This document shows, piece after piece, positions 1 through 6,670 of a DNA stretch of 14,999 bases (positions are counted from its first letter, which is position 1; each line of letters starts with the position of its first letter). Made by a program: the position numbers and the translations under genes. The DNA is taken from NCBI GenBank assembly GCA_035536235.1, contig DATLOQ010000048.1, positions 1 to 14,999 on the forward strand, written 5' to 3'. The notes below the pieces were generated by a model, which worked only from the letters and a program-made list of their open reading frames with translations, was not told where the DNA came from and did not search any database. Origin of the DNA: DATLNF01 sp035536235 (GTDB lineage Bacteria; Actinomycetota; Actinomycetes; BP-191).

Positions 1-493
1 TGAACGACGCGGCCGCGGCGGTCCACGGCGACGGGAGGTTGTCCGGGTCGATGCCCAGCTCCTCCCGGGCGTGCACCCGCCAGGCGACCTCGGGGTCGCG
101 GGAGAGCTCGCGCGCGACCGCGACGGAGAGGTCGCGAGTGAGCCCCTTGGCCCGGTAGATCGCCGCCAGCTCGGCCTCCTCGGCCTCCGGGGCCCGGGCC
201 AGCTCGCGTCGCTCGACCGCGATCTCCGCGGCGGCCAGCTCACTCTGGCTGCGGACGGAGTTGTACTCCCCCGTCGCCATGCTGAACGCGCCGGCGAAGA
301 GCCCGGCCAGACCAGCAACGAGGACGACGCGGTTGGTGGCGCCCGCCGCCGCCACCCCGACCACCAGGGCGACGTTGGAGACCAGACCGTCCATCACGCC
401 GAACACAGCCGGGCGGAGCCAGCCGCCGGTCACGTCGCGATGCCGGACGTGGTGGTCGACGTGCTGGGAGCGCGGCCCGGCGTCGGTGCTCAT
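1..493 (-). CDS. VIT1/CCC1-family iron/manganese transporter (N-terminal part, runs off left edge)
   Basis: The first 164 codons are present and the gene continues past the left edge. The ATG at 493-491 is followed by a His-rich start (residues 10-19 contain H-V-D-H-H-V-R-H-R-D). Then comes GGWLRPAVFGVMDGLVSN, the hallmark first membrane segment of VIT/CCC1 transporters, and a second hydrophobic segment ending GAFSMATGEYNSVRSQSE, also family-typical. A charged Glu/Arg-rich cytoplasmic stretch follows (around residues 85-145), where characterised VIT proteins carry metal-binding Glu residues. The family moves Fe2+ or Mn2+ out of the cytosol, in plants and yeast into the vacuole; bacterial members are presumed to detoxify excess metal. 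The ribosome-binding site is weak. The gene follows trpA after 71 bases, and the gap holds an iron-box-like palindrome, so separate iron-responsive transcription is likely. Family assignment is firm; the metal transported is inferred. Confidence 0.93.
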   Translation of the reverse strand, partial: MSTDAGPRSQHVDHHVRHRDVTGGWLRPAVFGVMDGLVSNVALVVGVAAAGATNRVVLVAGLAGLFAGAFSMATGEYNSVRSQSELAAAEIAVERRELARAPEAEEAELAAIYRAKGLTRDLSVAVARELSRDPEVAWRVHAREELGIDPDNLPSPWTAAAASF

Positions 494-529
494 GGGCCCA
501 CCGTACGGCGCCGACCCCACCCCCGCACC

Positions 530-548
530 TGAGGGAAGGCTGCCCTTA
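530..548. promoter_or_regulatory. Putative IdeR/DtxR-type iron box upstream of the VIT transporter
   Basis: The 19 bases TGAGGGAAGGCTGCCCTTA fit the frame T-n-AGG-nn-AGGCT-nn-CCT-n-A at every fixed position, and 13 of 19 bases match the IdeR/DtxR consensus TTAGGTTAGGCTAACCTAA as I remember it. The site lies 37 bases upstream of the VIT transporter ATG, in the 71-base gap after trpA. IdeR/DtxR is the iron-dependent regulator of actinobacteria. A site next to a metal-efflux type gene fits either repression or activation by iron-loaded IdeR; the sequence cannot say which. Confidence 0.6.
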
Positions 549-564
549 CCTGCGCCGCCCGGCC

Positions 565-1368
565 CTATCCGTTGCGGCGGACGCCTGCGGCCAGATCGCC
601 GGCGAGGTCGCGCAGCGCGGCGTACGGCGCCGCGTCGGCCGGCGGGTCGAGGAGAGTGCGGACCAGCGCTGCTCCCACGATCACGCCGTCGGCATAGGCC
701 GCGATCTCGGCGGCCTGGCCGCGAGAGGAGACACCGAGGCCGACCGCGATCGGCAAGTCGGTCACCGCGCGCAGGCGAGCGACCAGCTCACCCGCCTGGC
801 CACTGACCGAGTCCCGTGCGCCGGTGACACCCATCGTCGAGGCGGCGTACACGAAGCCACGGTTGGTGTCGGCGACGACGCGCAGTCGCGGCTCCGTCGA
901 CGACGGTGCCACGAGGAAGACGGGATCGATGTCGTGCCGGGCTGCAGCGGCGAGCCAGTCGGTGGCCTCCTCGGGCAGCAGGTCGGGAGTGATGACACCG
1001 CACCCGCCGGCTGCGGCCAAGTCAGCGGCGAAGCGGTCGACGCCGTAGCGGTCGACGGGGTTCCAGTAGGTCATCACCACGGTGGGCACGCCGGTGGCCG
1101 CAACGACGCGGCGCACGGTGTCCAGGACGTCGGCGGTGCCCACCTTCAGGTCGAGTGCCTGCTGCACCGCGGCTTGGATGACCGGGCCGTCCATCAGCGG
1201 GTCGGAGTAGGGCAGGCCGATCTCGAAGACGTCGACCCCGGCCTCGGCCAGCACCTGGAAGGCCTCGACGCAGCCGTCGAGCGAGGGGAACCCGGCCGGC
1301 AGGTAGCCGACCAGGGCGGCCCGATCCTGCTCGTGAGCAGCGGCGAAGACGTCCGAGAGAGCGCTCAT
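565..1368 (-). CDS. trpA: Tryptophan synthase alpha subunit
   Basis: A 267-residue protein, normal for TrpA. It cleaves indole-3-glycerol phosphate to indole and glyceraldehyde-3-phosphate and passes indole through the tunnel to TrpB in the alpha2-beta2 complex. The catalytic acids sit at the same positions as in the Salmonella enzyme: Glu49 in FEIGLPYSDP and Asp60 in LMDGPVIQ. YSDPxMDGP rather than FSDPxADGP is the form I associate with actinobacteria. Later strands (around residues 175-235) include GFVYAAS, the phosphate-loop region PIAVGLGVSS and GVIVGAAL, completing the TIM barrel. The start is the ATG at 1368 because it overlaps the trpB stop codon in an ATGA arrangement and gives the expected N-terminus; an upstream in-frame start at 1389 would add seven residues inside trpB. 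It is the last trp gene of the block. Confidence 0.98.
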   Translation of the reverse strand: MSALSDVFAAAHEQDRAALVGYLPAGFPSLDGCVEAFQVLAEAGVDVFEIGLPYSDPLMDGPVIQAAVQQALDLKVGTADVLDTVRRVVAATGVPTVVMTYWNPVDRYGVDRFAADLAAAGGCGVITPDLLPEEATDWLAAAARHDIDPVFLVAPSSTEPRLRVVADTNRGFVYAASTMGVTGARDSVSGQAGELVARLRAVTDLPIAVGLGVSSRGQAAEIAAYADGVIVGAALVRTLLDPPADAAPYAALRDLAGDLAAGVRRNG

Positions 1369-2582
1369 CCGTCGAGCAGGGCGAACCACCGCGCGGCCGT
1401 GTCGAGGTCCTTGTCCCCCCGGCCGGAGTGGTTGACGACGACGACAGCGTCGGAACCCAGCTCCCGGCCGACCTGCACGGCGCCGGCGACCGCGTGCGCC
1501 GTCTCGATCGCCGGGATGATGCCCTCGGTCCGGCAGAGCAGCCGGAAGGCCTCCATCGCCGTAGCGTCATCGATCGCGCGGTACGTCGCTCGTCCGGTGT
1601 CCCGCAGCCAGGCGTGCTCCGGTCCGACGCCGGGGTAGTCCAGGCCGGCCGAGATGGAGTGCGTCTCGAGCGTCTGGCCGTCGGCATCCTGCAGCAGGTA
1701 GGACCGCGCGCCGTGCAGGACGCCTGGCTCGCCGCCCACCAGGGTCGCCGAGTGCCGACCCGTGCCCACCCCATCGCCGCCGGCCTCGCAGCCGATGAGG
1801 CGCACCTCGGCGTCGTCGAGGAAGGGGTGGAAGATGCCCATCGCGTTGGAGCCGCCGCCGACGCAGGCGACGACCGCGTCGGGCAGCCGGCCGAGCAGGT
1901 CGAGGACCTGGGCGCGCGCCTCGACGCCGATAACCCGCTGGAAATCGCGAACCATCGCCGGAAACGGGTGCGGGCCGACCACCGAGCCGATGATGTAGTG
2001 GGTCGAGTCGACGTGCGTCACCCAGTCGCGCATCGCCTCGTTGATCGCGTCCTTCAGGGTGCGGGCGCCGACGGTGACCGGCACCACCTCGGCGCCGAGC
2101 AGGCGCATGCGCGCGACGTTGAGGGCCTGACGCCGGGTGTCCTCCTCGCCCATGGAGACGACGCAGTCGAGGCCCAGCAGCGCGCACACCGTCGCGGTGG
2201 CGACCCCGTGCTGGCCGGCTCCCGTCTCGGCGATGACCCGACGCTTGCCCATGCGCTGGGTGAGCAGGGCCTGGCCGAGCACATTGTTGATCTTGTGCGA
2301 GCCGGTGTGGGCGAGGTCCTCGCGCTTGAGGAGGATCGTCGCGCCGCCGGCGGAGGTCGAGAGCCGACGGGCGTCGGTCATCGGCGTCGGGCGCCCGGCG
2401 TACGTGCGCTGGAGCCGGTCCAGCTCGGCGACGAAGATGTTGTCGGCGCGAGCGCTCGCATACGCCGCGGTGAGCTCGTCCAGCGCCGCGACAAGGGCTT
2501 CGGGGACGAAGCGGCCACCATAGGCACCGAAGTGGCCGCCGGCGTCGGGCACGCTCGTCGCCGCAGCGGTCGGTGCGGTCAC
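1365..2582 (-). CDS. trpB: Tryptophan synthase beta subunit
   Basis: A 405-residue pyridoxal-phosphate enzyme that condenses indole with L-serine to give tryptophan. The N-terminal part has GHFGAYGGRFVPEAL (residues 16-30), standard for TrpB1. The PLP lysine is Lys97 in REDLAHTGSHKINN. Residues 119-126, ETGAGQHG, bind the substrate carboxylate. A glycine-rich CVGGGSNAMG loop holds the PLP phosphate, and the C-terminal VNHSGRGDKD carries the serine facing the PLP ring nitrogen. The start is GTG at 2582, overlapping the trpC stop by four bases (GTGA), so translation is probably coupled to trpC. The gene also overlaps trpA by four bases, matching the 1:1 subunit ratio. No key residue is missing. 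Confidence 0.98.
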   Translation of the reverse strand: MTAPTAAATSVPDAGGHFGAYGGRFVPEALVAALDELTAAYASARADNIFVAELDRLQRTYAGRPTPMTDARRLSTSAGGATILLKREDLAHTGSHKINNVLGQALLTQRMGKRRVIAETGAGQHGVATATVCALLGLDCVVSMGEEDTRRQALNVARMRLLGAEVVPVTVGARTLKDAINEAMRDWVTHVDSTHYIIGSVVGPHPFPAMVRDFQRVIGVEARAQVLDLLGRLPDAVVACVGGGSNAMGIFHPFLDDAEVRLIGCEAGGDGVGTGRHSATLVGGEPGVLHGARSYLLQDADGQTLETHSISAGLDYPGVGPEHAWLRDTGRATYRAIDDATAMEAFRLLCRTEGIIPAIETAHAVAGAVQVGRELGSDAVVVVNHSGRGDKDLDTAARWFALLDG

Positions 2583-3397
2583 GGCGTCTCTGCCTCGGCG
2601 CTCCGGGCCGAGGGGTGCGCGCCGGCTGTGACCAGCTCCCGCACCGCCTGGCTGGGGTTGCCCCCTGTCACCACGCCCTCTCCGACCAGGACGGCGTCGG
2701 CACCCGCCGCGGCGTACGCCAGCAGGTCGTGGGGTCCGCGGACGCCGCTCTCGGCAACCTTGACGCAGTCCGCCGGCAGCAGCGGCGCGACCGCGGCGAA
2801 GATGGAGCGGTCGACCTCGAGGGTGTGCAGGTTGCGGGCGTTGACGCCGACGACCCGCGCCCCTGCGTCGAGCGCGCGCCGCGCCTCCTCGGCGTCGTGC
2901 ACCTCGACGAGCGGGGTCATGCCGAGGGACTCGACCCGCTCGATGAAGCTGACCAGCTTGGTCTGCTCCAGAGCGGCGACGATGAGCAGCACGAGGTCGG
3001 CGCCGTATGCCCTCGCCTCCCAGATCTGGTACGGCGAGACCACGAAGTCCTTGCGCAGCAACGGCACGTCGACGGCCCGGCGTACGGCGGCGAGGTCGGC
3101 CAGGCTGCCGCCGAACCGTCGGCCCTCGGTCAGCACGCTGACCACGGCCGCGCCGCCTTCGACGTAGTCCTGGGCCAGGGCAGCGGGGTCGGTGATCGCG
3201 GCCAGCTCGCCCTTGGACGGCGAGCTGCGCTTGACCTCGGCGATCACTGCGACACCCCTGGCGCGCAGCCGCTCGATCACGTCCTGCGCCGGCGGGACCT
3301 TTGCTGCACGCGCCTTGAGGTCATCCAGCGTCGTCACGCTCTCGCGCTCGGCGAGATCGGCCCGCACTCCGAGCACGATCTCGTCGAGCACACTCAC
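2579..3397 (-). CDS. trpC: Indole-3-glycerol phosphate synthase
   Basis: A 272-residue single-function enzyme that closes the indole ring, turning CdRP into indole-3-glycerol phosphate. It is a TIM barrel with the expected catalytic set: Glu54 and Lys56 in VIAEVKRSSPSKG, Lys116 in PLLRKDF, Glu165 in PLVEVHD, Asn186 in VGVNARNL, and a Ser in VAESGV near the C-terminus. It is not fused to TrpF, unlike the enterobacterial protein. The start is GTG at 3397, preceded by a good GAGGAG ribosome-binding site eight bases upstream and giving the MSVLDEI beginning common in actinobacteria. It heads a trpC-trpB-trpA block with 4-base overlaps. Unlike many actinobacterial loci, it is cut off from trpE and the TIGR02234-like gene by two secreted-protein genes, so it needs its own promoter or readthrough. 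Confidence 0.97.
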   Translation of the reverse strand: MSVLDEIVLGVRADLAERESVTTLDDLKARAAKVPPAQDVIERLRARGVAVIAEVKRSSPSKGELAAITDPAALAQDYVEGGAAVVSVLTEGRRFGGSLADLAAVRRAVDVPLLRKDFVVSPYQIWEARAYGADLVLLIVAALEQTKLVSFIERVESLGMTPLVEVHDAEEARRALDAGARVVGVNARNLHTLEVDRSIFAAVAPLLPADCVKVAESGVRGPHDLLAYAAAGADAVLVGEGVVTGGNPSQAVRELVTAGAHPSARSAEAETP

Positions 3398-3432
3398 CGG
3401 CTGGGCTCCTCGGATCAGGGCGGAGCCACCAT

Positions 3433-3466
3433 CCTACGGCCGGTCGCCCCCACGACCGGCCGTAGG
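3433..3466 (-). terminator. Perfect 14-bp hairpin between a secreted-protein gene and trpC
   Basis: Bases 3433-3446 (CCTACGGCCGGTCG) are exactly complementary to 3453-3466, leaving a 6-base loop. It lies 20 bases beyond the stop codon of the secreted-protein gene at 3486 and 36 bases before the trpC start. No run of U follows on the minus strand, which is usual for terminators in high-GC actinobacteria. It most likely ends the secreted-protein transcript. An attenuator or leader structure for trpC is possible, but no leader peptide with tryptophan codons was found here. Confidence 0.65.
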
Positions 3467-3485
3467 CGGTGAAGCCACGTCCGGG

Positions 3486-4358
3486 CTATAGCTGGGTCGA
3501 GGAATTGCCAGGTACGAACGTCTGCACCGGAGTTATGGGGCTCATCGTGCCGTCGCTGGCCAGGGTGAAGTTGACGACGTGCCACAGGTCGTGGACCGGC
3601 GACCCGGTGGCGTCACCGACGGAGTAGACGCCGCGCTCGGTGGCCGCGTCGAACAGGCGCACCGTGGCGGACGAGACGTCGAACTCCGGGCTCGTAGAGA
3701 AGTTGTGCACCCACGCGCGGTACTCCCCGGGCACGTACCCGCCGCCCGGAGCCGGCGTGATAGTCACTGTGATCGTCTCGGGGCCGAAGCTGGAGGTGTC
3801 GTCCCTGTCCAGCGAGGCATGCGGCACCGGAGTGGGGTCATAGTAAGCGACGTGAAAGCGGTCGCCGGCGCCGTCCGGTCCGGACATGTGCAGGTCGAGG
3901 TCGCTCGGCTGGGCACCCCAGGCGAGGACGACCCGGACAGCGCCCAGCTGGGACAGGTTGAAGTCCTGCACGACGTTGCCATCGGGGGGTACGACGACAG
4001 AGGCAGTCGAGTTGGAGAAGCCGGAGCGGCTCGCGGTCAGATTCTGGGGTCCGGCGGGCACGTTCAGGATCGTGTAGTCCCCGTTGACGTCACTGGTGCC
4101 CGTCTGCCCGGTGCCGTCGACGGTGACGAGAGCGCCTGAGATCGGATTCCCAGTGCTCGCGTTTCGGACCCGGCCGCTGATCGTCCCCTGGCCACCGGCG
4201 GGCGCGCTCCCCTGGGCGAAGGCCGGACTGGCCACGGTCTGCACGAGGGGGGCCGCCCAGAGCAGGCTCCCACCGACAACCGCACCGCGCTTGAGCATGG
4301 TGCGCCGCGACACGTCCGTGGTGTCGTGGCTGCTGAACTCGTCGTTGACGTCAGACAT
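3486..4358 (-). CDS. Tat-exported protein: carboxypeptidase-regulatory-like plus YfaP/DUF2135-like domain
   Basis: A 290-residue secreted protein of unknown function. The ATG at 4358 has a strong GGGGGG ribosome-binding site about six bases upstream; a longer frame to 4454 lacks support. The signal region has a twin-arginine motif (SRRTMLK, Arg18-Arg19), a hydrophobic core to about residue 43, and a likely cleavage after AFA (46-48) before Gln49. Residues 58-135 (GTISGRVRN...NGDYTILNVPAG) form a carboxypeptidase-regulatory-like or CNA-B-like beta sandwich. Residues 140-290 begin VRVVLAWGAQPSDLDLHMSGP, typical of YfaP/DUF2135-type domains, with later beta-rich GEYRAWVHNF. There is no LPxTG motif or C-terminal membrane anchor. 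The gene is transcribed divergently from another Tat-signal gene. It may bind polysaccharide or protein at the cell surface, but that is a guess. Confidence 0.88.
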   Translation of the reverse strand: MSDVNDEFSSHDTTDVSRRTMLKRGAVVGGSLLWAAPLVQTVASPAFAQGSAPAGGQGTISGRVRNASTGNPISGALVTVDGTGQTGTSDVNGDYTILNVPAGPQNLTASRSGFSNSTASVVVPPDGNVVQDFNLSQLGAVRVVLAWGAQPSDLDLHMSGPDGAGDRFHVAYYDPTPVPHASLDRDDTSSFGPETITVTITPAPGGGYVPGEYRAWVHNFSTSPEFDVSSATVRLFDAATERGVYSVGDATGSPVHDLWHVVNFTLASDGTMSPITPVQTFVPGNSSTQL

Positions 4359-4580
4359 GGCAATCCCCCCATAGCCGAAACCTTTCGACGACCCTGGCGC
4401 GGTCGCGGTACCCGCGCCATACGCAGGGCTGCGTAATGTCCCTACGACGGTCACCCCGCGTCACAGACACGTCTCTGCGGGTGACGATGACGGTTACAGC
4501 GGATGACGCATGCCGCAGCCGGTCCGGACCCCTACCGTCGATCGTCGGCCAAGGTGGAGCGGACCCCGGGGGGAATCGAC
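4359..4580. promoter_or_regulatory. Divergent promoter region between two Tat-signal genes
   Basis: This 222-base gap separates the start codons of two divergently transcribed secreted-protein genes and must hold both promoters. It contains repeated GTGACG/GTCAC-type elements at about 4450-4510, including GGTCACCCCGCGTCAC and GGGTGACGATGACGG, and GATGACGCATG at 4502-4512. The minus-strand motif CATTACGCAGCC is at 4438-4427. Both genes have six consecutive G residues as ribosome-binding site. No clear sigma-70 -35/-10 pair was identified, so the transcription starts are unknown. Confidence 0.6.
4427..4438 (-). promoter_or_regulatory. CATTACGCAGCC motif, shared with the region upstream of 8882
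   Basis: On the minus strand this 12-mer matches CATTACGCTGCC at 8830-8841 at 11 of 12 positions. Each copy lies upstream of, and in the same direction as, a gene with an MKRGAVVG-type Tat signal (68 and 40 bases from the start codons). In both places a CGGGGT element followed by GA or CA lies a little upstream, but the spacing between the two elements differs (12 versus 6 bases). It could be a promoter element or an operator; chance is not excluded. Confidence 0.3.
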
Positions 4581-5891
4581 ATGCGAGACGAAACGATCAC
4601 GGAACACCTGGCGGGCGTAGCGCCCGCCACAGCGGCTGACCGGCCCGGGATCAACCGTCGGCGAGTGCTGGCCGGGGGCGCTGTGGGCGCAGCCGCGGTG
4701 TGGTCTGCACCGACGATCCTGCACTTCGACGCGGCCGGAGCGCAGGGTTCACCCGCTCCGGGCGGCGAGCAGGCCCGCCTGCGCGTCGACAAGACAGGCC
4801 CGCAGGCGGTCTTCAGGAACCAGACCTTCGACTTCCTCATCACTGTCTTCAACGACGGCCCGGTCCACGCCCTCAGCGTGCAGCTGAATGACACGTTGCC
4901 GACAGAGGGAACCTTCGTGTCCAGCACTCCGGCGGGCACCGTGTCGGGCGGCATCCTCACCATCAATCTCGGCAACCTGCCGGCCGGCTCGTCGACGCCG
5001 GTCACGGTCCGCTGGACCGCGCCGGACGCGGAGACCACGCTCCTCAACGCGGCCAACGCCAAGGGTGACAACACGAACGAGGCCTTCGACGGACATTCCG
5101 TCTCTGTCGGCACCGCCACCCAGCAGCGAGCGGCCGGCGTCGCCGCGGCCGGTACGGCGCTGCGCAACCGTTCGGGCGGCACCATCACCCTCGCCGGCAT
5201 CCCGGCCGGCGCTACGGTCGACCGTGCGGTCCTTATCTGGGCAGTGCTCTACCAGGGCGCGCCGCCGCCGGGGACCGTCGTCCTGGCCGGCACGCCGGTG
5301 ACGGCGAACCTGACCCAGACGACGAGCAACCATGTCTGCTGGGGCGACGACGCCACCCGGGGCTTCGCCGCGGACGTGACCGGACTGGTCGCCGGCAACG
5401 GCACCTACCGAGTCACTGGTCACCCGCTCGCGGCGGCCCGAGTGGACTCCGAACCGGCACCGGCCGGATTCCCGCAGACCGACGGGGCCAGCCTGATCGT
5501 CTTCTACAGCCTGCCGTCAGCCGGGGCCGGCAAGCAGGTGCTGAGCGACTTCACGTACGACGCCTGGAACGGCGGGTCCCCCATCACCCGGTCCTTCGCC
5601 GGGCTGACCCCGTCAGGCACCGGAGCGTCGTTGCTGCTGGCCGGACCGGACGGTCAGAACAACGCCGCCGAGGTCACGACCATCACCGCAGCCGGCTCGC
5701 TGACCTTCAACAACCTGTTCAACGGATCCGACCCGATCGATGCACCGAACCTGTCGATCGGCAACCTCTGGGACACCGACCAGGTGGACGTCACCTCCAT
5801 CCTGCCGAGCGGCACGACAACGCTCCAGGTCAAGACAGAGTTCGCTGACTGCGTCGGGATCGGCGCCGCCATCCTCGTAGTCGACGTCTAG
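4581..5891 (+). CDS. Tat-exported protein with DUF11 domain and C-terminal beta-rich domain
   Basis: A 436-residue secreted protein of unknown function. The ATG at 4581 follows a GGGGGGAA ribosome-binding site at about seven bases; an in-frame ATG at 4503 has none. The export signal has the twin arginines at 26-28 (INRRRVLAGG), a hydrophobic core to about residue 48 and a likely cleavage after AGA (52-54) before Gln55. Residues 66-175 fit DUF11, an immunoglobulin-like surface domain: LRVDKTGPQAVFRNQTFDF, the FNDGP turn, LNDTLPTEGTFVSS and LGNLPAGSSTPVTVRW. The rest (180-436) is beta-rich. AVLIWAVLYQG, FAADVTGLVAGNGTYRV and GASLIVFYSLP resemble DUF3344-type domains, though I am less sure of that name. 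Only two cysteines occur in the mature part (253 and 424) and could form a disulfide. No anchor motif is seen. It ends against a hairpin terminator and converges on the trpE operon. Confidence 0.87.
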   Translation: MRDETITEHLAGVAPATAADRPGINRRRVLAGGAVGAAAVWSAPTILHFDAAGAQGSPAPGGEQARLRVDKTGPQAVFRNQTFDFLITVFNDGPVHALSVQLNDTLPTEGTFVSSTPAGTVSGGILTINLGNLPAGSSTPVTVRWTAPDAETTLLNAANAKGDNTNEAFDGHSVSVGTATQQRAAGVAAAGTALRNRSGGTITLAGIPAGATVDRAVLIWAVLYQGAPPPGTVVLAGTPVTANLTQTTSNHVCWGDDATRGFAADVTGLVAGNGTYRVTGHPLAAARVDSEPAPAGFPQTDGASLIVFYSLPSAGAGKQVLSDFTYDAWNGGSPITRSFAGLTPSGTGASLLLAGPDGQNNAAEVTTITAAGSLTFNNLFNGSDPIDAPNLSIGNLWDTDQVDVTSILPSGTTTLQVKTEFADCVGIGAAILVVDV

Positions 5892-5893
5892 GA

Positions 5894-5939
5894 GCACTGC
5901 GGACGGGAGCTGCGCACGGCTCCCGCCGCGTCGCAGTGC
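5894..5939 (+). terminator. Hairpin terminator after the DUF11 secreted-protein gene
   Basis: Two bases past the TAG stop, GCACTGCG (5894-5901) pairs with CGCAGTGC (5932-5939), and inside it CGGGAGC (5904-5910) pairs with GCTCCCG (5919-5925), with an 8-base loop. This two-part stem without a U run is typical of terminators in GC-rich genomes. Confidence 0.65.
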
Positions 5940-6019
5940 AACGGGCGCGCGCCAGCGATCGACGGGTGATGCCAAGCCTGCCTTCACCGGCTGGCTGGAC
6001 CCGATGGGAGCGCCCAGGG

Positions 6020-6053
6020 GGTCCAACTGGCCTGTTAACCGGGCAATTGGACC
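6020..6053 (-). terminator. Hairpin terminator for the trpE operon side
   Basis: GGTCCAACTGGCC (6020-6032) pairs with GGGCAATTGGACC (6041-6053) with two mismatches in 13 pairs and an 8-base loop containing GTTAAC. It lies 17 bases beyond the stop of the membrane-protein gene on the minus strand, so it probably ends the trpE transcript. The 179-base convergent gap 5892-6070 thus holds one hairpin per incoming transcript and no gene that I can see. Confidence 0.55.
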
Positions 6054-6070
6054 GGGAGCGCAGTTGGGGG

Positions 6071-6670
6071 TCAGGTGGGGTCGTCGCCGCGGTCGAGGGC
6101 GTCCCACAGCGCGACGTCGGGCTCGACTGCGGCCGGCGCCGCGTCGCTCGGCGGTCGGTATCGCGCGGACATAGCCGACCACCGCCCGCCCCGCGCAGCG
6201 GCTAGTGCACCACCTGACGCCAGCAACACTCCGCCAGCTATGGAAGCACCCGGCCATGCTGTTGCCGAAACACCCGCCGACGCCGGAAGCAAACCTATCT
6301 CTCGGCGTACGACGGCCGTGTCGGCCCCGGCGGCCCGCGGCGCCCGCGCGGGATCGGCGGCAGCTAGAGCGGCCGCGACACCGGCGCCGACCAGTGCCAG
6401 GCCGAGCAGTCGGCGGCCAGAGCCCCGCGTGGCCACGATCGCTATTGCCGCCGCGAGCGCGACGAGACCGACGGCGGCGGGGGCGGGGCTCAGGTCCCGT
6501 CCCACTACAGCCAGGTCGACCGCGCGGAACGCGTCGGATCGCGCCGCTGTAGGTGCGCCGACCCGAGCCTGCACCCGGATCCACGGCTGTCCCGCGGCGA
6601 CCAGCAGCACGGCCGCCGACAGCAGGCAGAGCCCGACCGCGACTGCCAGCTCGCCGCGTCGGGCGGTCAC
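6071..6670 (-). CDS. Trp-region conserved membrane protein (TIGR02234-like)
   Basis: A 199-residue integral membrane protein of unknown function, from a family found with trp genes in actinobacteria. The GTG start at 6670 overlaps the trpE stop (GTGA). About four membrane segments are seen: residues 8-28 (ELAVAVGLCLLSAAVLLVAAGQPWI), 60-80 (PAAVGLVALAAAIAIVAT), 86-106 (LLGLALVGAGVAAALAA) and 135-160 (WPGASIAGGVLLASGGALAA). The C-terminus has the family signature: ARGGRWSAMSARY after the last segment, then the terminal VALWDALDRGDDPT. A role in tryptophan transport or regulation has been assumed from context only. In this genome the gene ends a two-gene trpE operon, separated from trpC by two secreted-protein genes. 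Confidence 0.9.
   Translation of the reverse strand: MTARRGELAVAVGLCLLSAAVLLVAAGQPWIRVQARVGAPTAARSDAFRAVDLAVVGRDLSPAPAAVGLVALAAAIAIVATRGSGRRLLGLALVGAGVAAALAAADPARAPRAAGADTAVVRREIGLLPASAGVSATAWPGASIAGGVLLASGGALAAARGGRWSAMSARYRPPSDAAPAAVEPDVALWDALDRGDDPT

Noticed and set aside
1369..1389. Upstream in-frame start for trpA at 1389
   Set aside because: It would add seven residues inside trpB; the ATG at 1368 overlaps the trpB stop and puts the catalytic residues at their standard positions 49 and 60.
1428..3167. 579-codon open frame on the plus strand across trpB and trpC
   Set aside because: It is antisense to two complete, recognisable genes, has no known motifs, and is the sort of long frame that GC-rich third positions create.
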